Source: DATKZM01 sp035527975
GTDB lineage: Bacteria; Pseudomonadota; Alphaproteobacteria; JAPULJ01
Length of the DNA: 64,000 nt
NCBI GenBank assembly: GCA_035527975.1
Contig: DATKZM010000034.1
Coordinates: forward strand, 21,661 to 85,660
Direction of reading: 5' to 3'
Part shown: positions 45,165-53,015 of the stretch, piece after piece
Numbering within the stretch: the first letter of the stretch is position 1
How the letters are laid out: each line of letters starts with the position of its first letter
The notes under the pieces: generated by a model
What the model was told of the DNA's origin: nothing
The model's database searches: none
The model's input: the letters and a program-made list of their open reading frames with translations, nothing else
Position numbers and translations under genes: made by a program

Positions 45165-45875
45165 ATGACCGAGGAACTCTTCCGTCAAGACGCCTATCTC
45201 AAATCCTGCGAGGCCACAGTGACGGCGATCGACGGCGCCGGCATCGCGCTCGACCGCACGGTCTTCTACCCGGTCGGCGGCGGCCAGCCCGCCGACACCG
45301 GCACGCTGACGACAGGCGATGGCGGCACCATTCCCATCGTCGATACACGCAAGGACAAGGCGAGCGGCGCCCAGCTCCACCTCGCCGAGGATGACGGCCA
45401 TGGCCTGACCGTCGGCGACACGGTGACCGCGGCGATCGACTGGGAGCGCCGGTACCGCTTCATGCGCATGCACACCTGCATGCATCTGCTGCTGTCGGTA
45501 ATCGACGGCGATGTGACCGGCGGCCAGATCGGCGACGGCAAGGGCCGGGTCGATTTCAACCTGCCTGATACCAAGCTCGACAAGGAGGCGATCGACGCCG
45601 CGCTCAACCGTTTGATCGAAGCGGATCATCCGACCGAGGCGCGCTGGATCACCGACGCAGAGCTGGCCGCCCAGCCCGAACTCATCCGCACCATGTCGGT
45701 CAAGCCGCCGACCGGCGCGGGCACTGTGCGGCTGATGGAGATCGCCGGCGTCGACTTGCAGCCCTGCGGCGGCACCCACGTCGCGCGCACCGGCGAGATC
45801 GGCGCCATCCGCGTCGGCAAGATAGAGAACAAGGGCCGCCAGAACCGCCGCGTTAATTTGGTTTTCGCTGACTGA
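45165..45875 (+). CDS. AlaX-type alanyl-tRNA editing protein
   Basis: A 236-residue trans-editing enzyme that deacylates mischarged (Ser/Gly) tRNA-Ala. Zinc ligands are in HTCMH (H-x3-H, followed by LLLSV) and PCGGTHV (C-x3-H). FYPVGGGQPADTGTL is the N-terminal AlaX/ThrRS-like signature. An in-frame upstream extension exists but MTEELFRQDAYL fits the family start. The 30 bp before the ATG hold two direct copies of CAGCGAGACGACAC. Confidence 0.9.
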   Translation: MTEELFRQDAYLKSCEATVTAIDGAGIALDRTVFYPVGGGQPADTGTLTTGDGGTIPIVDTRKDKASGAQLHLAEDDGHGLTVGDTVTAAIDWERRYRFMRMHTCMHLLLSVIDGDVTGGQIGDGKGRVDFNLPDTKLDKEAIDAALNRLIEADHPTEARWITDAELAAQPELIRTMSVKPPTGAGTVRLMEIAGVDLQPCGGTHVARTGEIGAIRVGKIENKGRQNRRVNLVFAD

Positions 45876-46079
45876 GACGAAAGACAAAATGACAACGGGT
45901 TTTTTCTTTCGATGCCCGCGACCGCGGGCTGCCGCCTTATGCGGCGCCAGCCAAGCGGGCGGACGCCCGCGCCGGCGCGTGAGGGCAAATAGTGCCAAGC
46001 GAGCGGACGCGAGCGCCTGGCGCTTGAGGGAACGCTAGGAAGGCGCGGCAGCGACTTCCGAAAACGGAGCCAATCCAAC
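45876..46079. other. 204-bp intergenic region with tandem GC repeats
   Basis: It contains a T tract (TTTTTTCTTT near 45901), a CCCGCGACCGCGGG hairpin (45916-45929) and the 44-bp tandem duplication at 45951-46031. No gene is seen. Confidence 0.5.
45951..46031. repeat. two tandem copies of a ~37-bp GC-rich unit (period 44)
   Basis: Units begin GCCAAGCG (45951 and 45995) and end TGAGGG. Their central GCGGACGC and GCGCC segments can form hairpins. The copies differ at several positions, so the duplication is not recent. Confidence 0.65.
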
Positions 46080-46490
46080 ATGAAAATAAAATACGCGGTC
46101 GAGAAGGTCCTCGATCCGGACGAGTTCGTGGACATTCTGGAGCGTTCGACCCTGGCCGAGCGCCGGCCGCTCGACGACCGCAAGCGCGTGGTGCGGATGT
46201 GCCGCCACGCCAATCTCATCGTCACCGCGCGCGACGAGACCGGCAAGCTGATGGGGCTTTCGCGCTCGCTCACCGACTTTGCGCTCTGCTGCTATCTTTC
46301 CGACCTCGCCGTCGATGAGAGCCTGCAGCGCACCGGCATCGGCCGCGAACTTGTCCGCCAGACCCAGGAAGCCGCCGGCGGCGAGGAGGTTATGCTGCTG
46401 CTGATCTCCGCTCCCGCCGCGATGGACTATTATCCCAAGATCGGCCTGCGCCGGTTCAAGAACGCCTTCGGCATCGCGCTCGAGCGATAG
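46080..46490 (+). CDS. GNAT-family N-acetyltransferase
   Basis: A 136-residue GNAT. Motif A reads YLSDLAVDESLQRTGIGRELVRQ (CoA pyrophosphate loop Q/RxxGIG), preceded by DETGKLMGLSRSLTD and followed by AMDYYPKIGLRRF, a common end in the YitI-like group. The substrate is unknown. No ribosome binding site better than GGAGCC is seen before the ATG. Confidence 0.85.
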   Translation: MKIKYAVEKVLDPDEFVDILERSTLAERRPLDDRKRVVRMCRHANLIVTARDETGKLMGLSRSLTDFALCCYLSDLAVDESLQRTGIGRELVRQTQEAAGGEEVMLLLISAPAAMDYYPKIGLRRFKNAFGIALER

Positions 46491-46619
46491 CGCCGCCGAA
46501 TGGCCGCGATCGCTGCGCCATGCGTCGTCGGCATGGCGGTCCCGCCAGCCCCGGCGCTTCCACCCCGCCCGCCCATCGGCTAGGACGCACTTTACCAACC
46601 GCGACAGGACGCTGTTCCC

Positions 46620-48023
46620 ATGGCGGATGCCGCCACCGGCCGAACACCGCTCGGCCCACGACATCTGATCGCCGGCCTCACCGCGCTGGCGGCGATCGTG
46701 ATCTTCGTGCTGCCCGCCCCCACGGGGATAAGCGAGACCACAATGCGCGCGGCGGCCGTCACGGTCTTCGCCCTCGGCCTTTATGCGACGGGCGCGATCC
46801 CGGAATTCTTCACCTCGATCGTCTTCATGTTCCTGGCCATCCTGGCTGCCGTGGCGCCGCCGAGCGTAGTCTTTTCCGGCTTTCATTCGAGCGCCGTGTG
46901 GCTCGTCTTCGGCGGCCTGGTGATCGGGCTGGGGGTGCGCCAGTCGGGCCTGGGCGCGCGCGCCGTGCGGGCCATGCTGGCCTATTTCCCGCGCTCGTAT
47001 TTTGGCACCGTCGCGGCGGTCACTTATGTCGGCGCGGTGATGAGCTTCGTCATTCCCTCGGCGGTCGGGCGGGTCACGCTTTTGGTGCCGATCGTCCTGG
47101 CGCTGGCCGAACAGATCGGCTTTGCGCCGCGATCGCGCGGGCGCAACGGCCTGGTGCTTGCCGCCGCTGCCGGCACCACCATTCCCGCCTTCGGCATCCT
47201 GCCCGCCAACGTGCCCAATATGGGCCTGATCGGCGCGGCCGAGAGCATCTACGGCGTCAGCTTCGCCTATGGTGAATATCTGGCGCTCAACTTCCCGGTG
47301 ATGGGATTGCTCGGCCTGGCGCTGATCCCGGCGATTATCACCCTGCGCTTCGCCGACCAGCCGCAACCTGCCACAGACAGCGAGGCTGCAGCCGCCTGGA
47401 CACGGGCCGAGCGCGTGCTGCTGTTGGTGGTCCTCGCGGCGATCGCGCTCTGGGCAACCGATTTCCTGCACGGGACCTCGCCCGCCTGGGTCGCCCTCGG
47501 TGCCGCGGTTTTCCTCCTCTTGCCGCGCATCGGTATCCTGCCGCCGAGCGTGATCGTCGAAAAGCTCAATCTGGGGCCCTGGTTCATGGTCGCCGGCATC
47601 ATCAGCATGGGCGCGGTGGCAACCGAGGCGGGGCTCGGCAAGCTGATCGCCGAGCACCTGTTGGGCCTGCTCGCGCTCGAACCGGGGCGTGGCTTCGTCA
47701 ATTACGCCGCGATCGTCGGCCTGGGCATGGGGGTCGGCACGGTGACGACGCTGCCGGCCGCGCCTGCGGTTATGTCGCCGCTCGCCGAGGGCATCGCCAG
47801 CGCCAGCGGCTGGCCGCTGAAGAGCGTATTGTTGGCGCAGGTTCCGGCCTGGATGGCGATCCCCTTCCCGCATCTGGCCCCGCCGCTTGTCGCCGCAACG
47901 GCGCTTGGCGGGGTCAGCGTATCGCAGGCGCTGCGGTTCCTTTTTCCCTACCTCCTGGTCACGGTGCTGGTCCTCTTGCCGATCCAGTACTTCTGGGGCC
48001 GCCTGCTCGGCTACTATCCTTGA
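46620..48023 (+). CDS. SLC13/DASS-family anion transporter
   Basis: A 467-residue membrane protein with about 11-12 helices and the two inverted DASS halves. GAIPEFFTSIVFMFLAIL, AVWLVFGGLVIGLGVRQSG and the second-half GPWFMVAGIISMGAVATEAGLG and FPHLAPPLVAATALGG are typical. DASS proteins take up dicarboxylates, citrate or sulfate with Na+; the expected SNT motif is replaced by PSAVGR and LPAAPAV, so the substrate is uncertain. No TrkA_C domain is present, unlike the other SLC13 protein at 53 kb. Confidence 0.82.
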   Translation: MADAATGRTPLGPRHLIAGLTALAAIVIFVLPAPTGISETTMRAAAVTVFALGLYATGAIPEFFTSIVFMFLAILAAVAPPSVVFSGFHSSAVWLVFGGLVIGLGVRQSGLGARAVRAMLAYFPRSYFGTVAAVTYVGAVMSFVIPSAVGRVTLLVPIVLALAEQIGFAPRSRGRNGLVLAAAAGTTIPAFGILPANVPNMGLIGAAESIYGVSFAYGEYLALNFPVMGLLGLALIPAIITLRFADQPQPATDSEAAAAWTRAERVLLLVVLAAIALWATDFLHGTSPAWVALGAAVFLLLPRIGILPPSVIVEKLNLGPWFMVAGIISMGAVATEAGLGKLIAEHLLGLLALEPGRGFVNYAAIVGLGMGVGTVTTLPAAPAVMSPLAEGIASASGWPLKSVLLAQVPAWMAIPFPHLAPPLVAATALGGVSVSQALRFLFPYLLVTVLVLLPIQYFWGRLLGYYP

Positions 48024-48072
48024 GCGCTACGACGTCGCGGCCGCGCCCTCGAGCCATCACCGGAGAACATCA

Positions 48073-48594
48073 ATGCCCAACGAGAAACCGACCACGCGCA
48101 GGCGCGAGACCGCCTGGGAGGATCCCCGGCCGTCCGCCAAGGCCGCCGCGGGGATGACGGGGCTTGAGTTCCTGCGCGGCTATCGCGACGGCACCATTCC
48201 CGCGCCGCCGATCGCCGTCACGCTCGGCTTTGACCTCGTCGAGGCTGATGAGGGCCGCACGGTCTTCACCTGCTTGCCGGGCGAGCATCACTACAACCCC
48301 ATCGGCATCGTCCATGGCGGCCTCGTCTCGACCTTGATCGACAGCGCCACTGGAACAGCGGTCCACACGACATTAGCCAAGGGCGAGCTCTACGCGACGG
48401 TCAACCTGTCGGTCGACATGCTGCGTCCGGTCACCGACACGACTGGCCTGCTTCGCGTGGAGAGCACGGTGGTTCATCGCGGCAGCCGCATCGCCATCTC
48501 CGCCGCCGAGGTCAAGGGCGAGGCCAACGGCAAGATCTATGCCCGCGGCCAGTCGACCTGCATGATCTACAAGGTCGAGCTGCCTGCATCGTGA
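48073..48594 (+). CDS. PaaI-family hotdog thioesterase
   Basis: A 173-residue acyl-CoA thioesterase. The signature HYNPIGIVHGGLVSTLIDSATG contains the HGG and Asp residues of the PaaI group, followed by TVNLSVDMLRPVTD. The N-terminal 30 residues (RRRETAWEDPRPSAKAA) are extra. The ATG at 48073 follows GGAGAAC. Substrate unknown. Confidence 0.88.
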   Translation: MPNEKPTTRRRETAWEDPRPSAKAAAGMTGLEFLRGYRDGTIPAPPIAVTLGFDLVEADEGRTVFTCLPGEHHYNPIGIVHGGLVSTLIDSATGTAVHTTLAKGELYATVNLSVDMLRPVTDTTGLLRVESTVVHRGSRIAISAAEVKGEANGKIYARGQSTCMIYKVELPAS

Positions 48595-48637
48595 AATGAC
48601 CACGTCTTAGTAGCCGCTTCATCAGCGCAACATTGCC

Positions 48638-48726
48638 GGTCATTCCCGCGAAAGCGGGAATCCATGGATCGTCTGACGAGGTGAGGCCAAGCCACTTCTG
48701 GACCCCCGCCTGCGCGGGGGTGACGA
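48638..48726. repeat. dispersed two-hairpin repeat (family B, CCCGC-GAAA-GCGGG type)
   Basis: Hairpin one is ATTCCCGC-GAAA-GCGGGAAT (48642-48661) and hairpin two is CCCCCGC-CT-GCGCGGGGG (48702-48720); the pair is framed by GGTC and TGACG. This layout is a common intergenic repeat in Alphaproteobacteria and other high-GC genomes. It sits between the PaaI gene and the first phzF. Confidence 0.8.
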
Positions 48727-48852
48727 GCGCGGATTACCGCTGTCTTGCCTGCGGGTTGGCGCTCCTAACTCGTTGCCTTAACCTATTGTAAGAGTGCAAT
48801 AAAATCAGAGACATGCCGTTTGACCTGTTGCATAACGCGGTAGGGCTAGACC

Positions 48853-49638
48853 ATGAAAATTCCCTACTACCAAGTCGACGCGTTCACCGACCGGCTCTTT
48901 GGCGGCAACCCAGCCGGCGTCTGCCCGTTGGAAACCTGGCCGCCGGACCAAACGCTGCTCGCCATCGCAAGCGAGAACGCCAAGCCGGGCAACGCTTTCT
49001 TTGCGCCGGCGACCGGCGAAGCCGATTTCGACCTGCGCGTCTTCACCCCGACGCAGGAAGTCAGCATCTCCGGCCACACCACCCTGTCGGCTGCCTTCGT
49101 CCTCTTCACCGCGCTTGGCTTTGCCGGCGATACGGTCACCTTCGACGGCCAGAGCGGGCATCTTCGGGTCAGCCGCCAAAGCGATCTCCTGGTGCTCGAT
49201 TTTCCCGCGCTGCCCGCCGAAGCCGATGGCCCGTTGGAAAGCGTCGCCGCGGCGCTCGGAAATCCTCCGCAATCACTTTTTACCGGCCTCGACTGGATGG
49301 CGGTTTTCGCACACGAGGACGACATCCGGGCGCTTGCCCCCGACATGGCCGCCATCGCGGCTCTCGACTGCCGCGGCCTGATGGCGACGGCGCCCGGCGG
49401 GGACTGCGATTTCGTCTCGCGCTTTTTCGCCCCCGGCGCCGGGCTGCCCGAGGACCAGGTGACTGGCTCGGCGCATTGCATGATGACGCCTTACTGGGCC
49501 CGGCGCCTCGGCAAGCCGCGCCTTGAGGCCCGCCAGCTTTCGGCGCGCGGCGGCACGCTCATCTGCGAGGACCACGGTGCGCGCGTCACCATCGGCGGGA
49601 ACGCCGTGCTCTACGCCCAGGGCACGATCGAGGTCTGA
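48853..49638 (+). CDS. PhzF-family protein lacking the catalytic glutamate
   Basis: A 261-residue PhzF-fold protein (two diaminopimelate-epimerase-like lobes). VDAFTDRLFGGNPAGVCPL, the SGHTTL loop (His75) and QVTGSAHC are present. But where active members read LSETAF, this protein reads KPGNAFF (residues 44-50): the catalytic Glu (Glu45 in Pseudomonas PhzF) is Gly. It is likely an inactive or altered paralogue of the next gene, 3 bp downstream. Heterodimerisation is possible, since PhzF is a dimer. Confidence 0.88.
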   Translation: MKIPYYQVDAFTDRLFGGNPAGVCPLETWPPDQTLLAIASENAKPGNAFFAPATGEADFDLRVFTPTQEVSISGHTTLSAAFVLFTALGFAGDTVTFDGQSGHLRVSRQSDLLVLDFPALPAEADGPLESVAAALGNPPQSLFTGLDWMAVFAHEDDIRALAPDMAAIAALDCRGLMATAPGGDCDFVSRFFAPGAGLPEDQVTGSAHCMMTPYWARRLGKPRLEARQLSARGGTLICEDHGARVTIGGNAVLYAQGTIEV

Positions 49639-49641
49639 GCT

Positions 49642-50442
49642 ATGGAAACTGGGGCGATCCCGATCTACCAGGTCGACGCCTTCACCGACCGCGTCTTCGC
49701 CGGCAACCCCGCCGCCGTCTGCCCGCTGGACGCCTGGATCGACGCGGGCGTCATGCAGGCGATCGCGACCGAGAACAATCTGTCGGAAACCGCTTTCTTC
49801 GTGCCCGATGGCCAAGGAAGCGCGGACTTCGCGATCCGCTGGTTCACTCCGGTCGACGAGATCGACCTTGCGGGCCACCCAACGTTGGCGACCGTGCATG
49901 TCATTTTCAGCGTGCTTGAGCCCGCGCGCGACGCCGTCACCTTCTCCACCCGTCTCGGTGACACGCTTTTGGTGACCCGTAATGGCGACCGGCTGACGAT
50001 GGATTTCCCCGCACGCCCGCCGGAACCCAATGATGCGCTCGGCGATGTCGCCGCCGCGCTCGGCGCAGAGCCGGCCGAAGTCCTCGCCGCCCGCGACGGC
50101 CTTGCCGTCTTTGCAAGCGAGGCCGAGGTGGCGGCGCTTGCGCCCGACATGGCCGCCGTCGCCGCGCTCGACTGCATGGGGCTGATCGCCACCGCGCCGG
50201 GCGAGCAATGCGACTTCGTCTCACGCTTCTTCGCACCCAAGATGGGCGTGCCCGAGGACCCGGTGACCGGCTCGGCGCATTGTACGCTGATCCCTTATTG
50301 GGGCGGGCGTCTGGGCAAGACCGAGATGCTGGCCCGCCAGATATCGGCGCGCGGCGGCACGATCCATTGCGGCCATGACGGCGCGCGCGTGCGCATCGGC
50401 GGCGGCGCCGTCACCTACATGACCGGAGCCATCAACCTGTGA
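49642..50442 (+). CDS. PhzF-family isomerase/epimerase-like protein
   Basis: A 266-residue PhzF-fold protein with intact motifs. VDAFTDRVFAGNPAAVCPL, ENNLSETAFF (catalytic Glu49), DLAGHPTL (His79) and DPVTGSAHC with the conserved Ser are all seen. Biosynthetic phenazine genes are absent, so phenazine isomerisation is improbable. It shares about half its residues with its tandem neighbour by eye. The downstream GNAT begins inside its stop (GTGA). Confidence 0.9.
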   Translation: METGAIPIYQVDAFTDRVFAGNPAAVCPLDAWIDAGVMQAIATENNLSETAFFVPDGQGSADFAIRWFTPVDEIDLAGHPTLATVHVIFSVLEPARDAVTFSTRLGDTLLVTRNGDRLTMDFPARPPEPNDALGDVAAALGAEPAEVLAARDGLAVFASEAEVAALAPDMAAVAALDCMGLIATAPGEQCDFVSRFFAPKMGVPEDPVTGSAHCTLIPYWGGRLGKTEMLARQISARGGTIHCGHDGARVRIGGGAVTYMTGAINL

Positions 50443-50933
50443 GCACGGCCCGGCAGGCAAGCGTCGCCATCGCTCCGGCGACAACGACTGCCGAGATCGA
50501 GGAAATCCGCGCGCTTTTTCTCGAGTACGGCCGGTCGCTCGACTTCAATCTCTGCTTCCAGGGCTTCGACGAGGAGCTGGCCGGCCTGCCCGGCGCCTAT
50601 GCCCCGCCGGGCGGACGGCTCCTGCTTGCCCGTGCGGAAGGCGCCGTGATCGGCGGCGTCGGCCTGCGCCCTCTCGAAGCCGACATTTGCGAGATGAAGC
50701 GTCTCTATGTCCGCCCCGGCCACCGCGCCCTCAAGGCCGGCCGCGCGCTCGCCGTGGCCCTCATCGACGAGGCCCGCGCCATCGGCTACCGCGCCATGCG
50801 CCTCGACACGCTGCCCGACATGGGCCCAGCCCAGGCGCTCTACCAGACACTCGGCTTCCGCGATATCCCGCCCTATTACGCAAACCCGATCCCCGGCGCG
50901 CGCTATTGCGAGCTCGCCTTGAGCCCACCCTGA
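50439..50933 (+). CDS. GNAT-family N-acetyltransferase
   Basis: A 164-residue GNAT. EMKRLYVRPGHRALKAGRALAVALI carries the motif A pyrophosphate loop in a modified form (HRALKAGR instead of Q/RxxGxG/A), and MGPAQALYQTLGFRDIPPYY is motif B. The GTG start overlaps the phzF stop, giving a three-gene run phzF-phzF-GNAT that suggests joint action on a small amine-containing metabolite. Confidence 0.85.
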   Translation: MSTARQASVAIAPATTTAEIEEIRALFLEYGRSLDFNLCFQGFDEELAGLPGAYAPPGGRLLLARAEGAVIGGVGLRPLEADICEMKRLYVRPGHRALKAGRALAVALIDEARAIGYRAMRLDTLPDMGPAQALYQTLGFRDIPPYYANPIPGARYCELALSPP

Positions 50934-51029
50934 GCCCGCCGCGACAGCCTGCCCCTCGCGAAACGCCTGGATATGCGCTAGAGCATCCGGCTTCGGATCT
51001 TTAGCCGCCATGGCTGCTGTGTGGGAACC

Positions 51030-51578
51030 ATGAAGCACGATCTCTATTTCGACGATTTCAGCCTAGGCGACCGCTTTGCGACGGGCGGCGTCACGGTTAC
51101 GGAATCGGCGATCATCGACTTCGCGCTGCAATGGGACCCGCAGACCTATCATGTCTCGCGCGAGGCGGCCGCGGCCCATCCCATGGGCCAGATATTCGCC
51201 AGCGGCTTTCACACCGTCTCGATCATGTTCCGCCTGTTCGCCCAGGAAGGCATCATCGCCAAGTGCACCTTCGCCGGTGGCGATTTGCAGGTGAAATGGC
51301 TGAAACCCGTTTTTGCCGGCGACACGATCCGCTGCGAATTCGAAGTGATCGAGCTGCGCGCCTTCAAATCGCGTCCGGGCCTTGGCGCGCTCAAGATGTC
51401 GCACACCGCCTACAATCAGAAGGACGAGGTCGTGGTCGACTGCGAGTGCACTCATATCATCACCAAAAGGCCGAAGGCCGGTGGCATCATCACCAAAAGG
51501 CCGGAGGCCGGTGGCATCATCACCAAAAGGCCGAAGACCGGCGGCAGCATCACCAAAAGGCCGAAGACCGGCGGCTGA
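51030..51578 (+). CDS. MaoC-family (R)-enoyl-CoA hydratase-like protein with C-terminal 10-residue repeats
   Basis: A 182-residue hotdog protein. ALQWDPQTYHVSREAAAAHPMG carries the Asp/His hydratase pair of MaoC proteins, and ASGFHTVSIMFRLF follows. After VVDCECTH the protein ends in four tandem decapeptides: IITKRPKAGG, IITKRPEAGG, IITKRPKTGG, SITKRPKTGG, then stop. The tail is basic and unrelated to the MaoC fold. The ATG at 51030 is preferred over GTG 51021. Next to it lies a second MaoC gene. Confidence 0.87.
   Translation: MKHDLYFDDFSLGDRFATGGVTVTESAIIDFALQWDPQTYHVSREAAAAHPMGQIFASGFHTVSIMFRLFAQEGIIAKCTFAGGDLQVKWLKPVFAGDTIRCEFEVIELRAFKSRPGLGALKMSHTAYNQKDEVVVDCECTHIITKRPKAGGIITKRPEAGGIITKRPKTGGSITKRPKTGG
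51456..51575 (+). repeat. in-frame array of four 30-bp tandem repeats
   Basis: Four 30-bp units (51456-51485, 51486-51515, 51516-51545, 51546-51575), each containing ATCACCAAAAGGCCG, end directly at the TGA. Units 1-2 and 3-4 share private differences (GGCCGGTGG versus GACCGGCGG), so duplication was stepwise. Confidence 0.95.
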
Positions 51579-51606
51579 GCGTAACAACACGGATACTGTG
51601 CCACCC

Positions 51607-52071
51607 ATGTCAGCAGCCCCCATCTATTTCGGCGATCTGCAGATCGGCCGCCGTGTCGAAACCGACTGGCACGAGATGACGCGCGCGGCGATCATTGCGT
51701 TCGCGCAAGACTTCGACCCGCAACCCTTTCACCTGACCGATGAGGGCGGCGCGGCGTCTGCCTTCGGCCGCCTGGTGGCGTCGGGCCTGCACACGTTTTC
51801 GGTGTTCAACAAGCTGCGGCTGGCCGCCGAACCCGGGATCGCGATCACCGCCGGGCTCGGTTTCGACAAGCTACGCTTTATGGTCCCGGTCGAACCCGGC
51901 GACCGGCTGCAGGTGCACGGAGAGGTCATCGAAAAGCGCCTTAGCGGATCAAAGCCGGATCGCGGCGTGGTGGGCTGGAAATACCGCTCCTTCAATCAGC
52001 GCGACGAGCCGGTGATGGGCCTCGATTTCTTCTTGATGGTCGCCAAGGGCCCCGAAGCGATGGCCGGTTGA
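51607..52071 (+). CDS. MaoC-family dehydratase-like protein
   Basis: A 154-residue hotdog protein. AQDFDPQPFHLTDEGG holds the catalytic Asp/His pair, and ASGLHTFSVFNKL is the second motif. It lies 28 bp after the repeat-bearing MaoC gene. MaoC pairs often form heterodimers or bifunctional hydratases; that is plausible here but unproven. Confidence 0.9.
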   Translation: MSAAPIYFGDLQIGRRVETDWHEMTRAAIIAFAQDFDPQPFHLTDEGGAASAFGRLVASGLHTFSVFNKLRLAAEPGIAITAGLGFDKLRFMVPVEPGDRLQVHGEVIEKRLSGSKPDRGVVGWKYRSFNQRDEPVMGLDFFLMVAKGPEAMAG

Positions 52072-52093
52072 GCTGCTGGATCGGAGATGGCCA

Positions 52094-52792
52094 TTACGCG
52101 GCTTCGTCGATCGCGGGAGCGGCGCGGGCCAGTTTGCCGAAAAGATCGAGCATGCGTTCGCGCCAGGCAGCTATCGCGGGTTCGCCGGCCAGAAGCGGAA
52201 AGGCGCTGGCGACGCGCCCCCACTGAAAGGCACCGAAGACGACATAATCGGCGTACGCCGGTGCCCCGCCGCTGACGAAATCGCGCTCGCCAAGCTGCGC
52301 GCGCAACGGCGCAAGGGCGGCGGTGAGCCGGGGCGCCCAATCGTCGCGCTTGGCCGCGGCTTCTTCGATCGTCATGCCGAGGCGCTTTTCGCGCGACGCG
52401 CGGAAATAGGCCTGATCCTCTGGCCGCACCACGTTGAAGAGGTCGGCGATGACGAGGCGGAAAACCGCAGGGTGCAATGCAGTGTCGCACCAATGCGCGG
52501 CAAAGCGCGCCAACGCCTCGCCTTGCTCTCCGCCGAACAGGCTGGGGCCATCAGGATAAGCCTCCTCCAGATACATCGCGATGGACCAGGAATCGGCAAC
52601 GGTGTTGTCACCATCCACCAGCACCGGCACGGTCTTGCTATCCGCGAAGGCGACGTTCTCCATCTCGTTGTAACCGCAGGGCACGTCTTCGGCCTCGAGG
52701 CCTTTATGGGCCAGCGCCATGCGGGCTCGCCAGCAAAACGGGCTGAACCGGCGGTCGTCGACGCCCAACAGATCATAGAGTTTCCGCGCCAT
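52094..52792 (-). CDS. glutathione S-transferase family protein
   Basis: A 232-residue GST. The N-terminal thioredoxin-like domain has SPFCWRARMALAHKGL and a TVPVLVDGDNTVADSWSIAMYLEE glutathione-contact segment. The helical C-terminal domain follows, ending GGAPAYADYVVFGAFQWGR. Cys45-type N-terminal motifs suggest a beta/omega-like or dehalogenase-like class. The start at 52792 follows GAAAGGGG; the longer frame to 52870 begins in the intergenic region. Confidence 0.9.
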   Translation of the reverse strand: MARKLYDLLGVDDRRFSPFCWRARMALAHKGLEAEDVPCGYNEMENVAFADSKTVPVLVDGDNTVADSWSIAMYLEEAYPDGPSLFGGEQGEALARFAAHWCDTALHPAVFRLVIADLFNVVRPEDQAYFRASREKRLGMTIEEAAAKRDDWAPRLTAALAPLRAQLGERDFVSGGAPAYADYVVFGAFQWGRVASAFPLLAGEPAIAAWRERMLDLFGKLARAAPAIDEAA

Positions 52793-53015
52793 TTGGGTGT
52801 CGCCCCTTTCGTCAGATGATACCGGCGACGATCCTAGCGCCACCGCTCGGTCCTCGCCAGCGGCGAGCACCGCCGCTTCGCGGGGCTTTCACCCTGTGCT
52901 AGGGTCTGGCGCTCGGGCAGAGGCAATCAGGGAGCGACCGTGACGCCCGCGCGACGGCCGGCCAGCCGCCCAGGCCGCAAATGTCGTGCCCCGCGCGGAT
53001 CGGGTCTGCCAAACC

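Noticed and set aside
46035..47873. Open frame of 612 codons on the minus strand opposite the GNAT and SLC13 genes
   Set aside because: Hydrophilic Arg/Asp/Gln-rich translation with no motif; the plus strand codes for a clear membrane protein.
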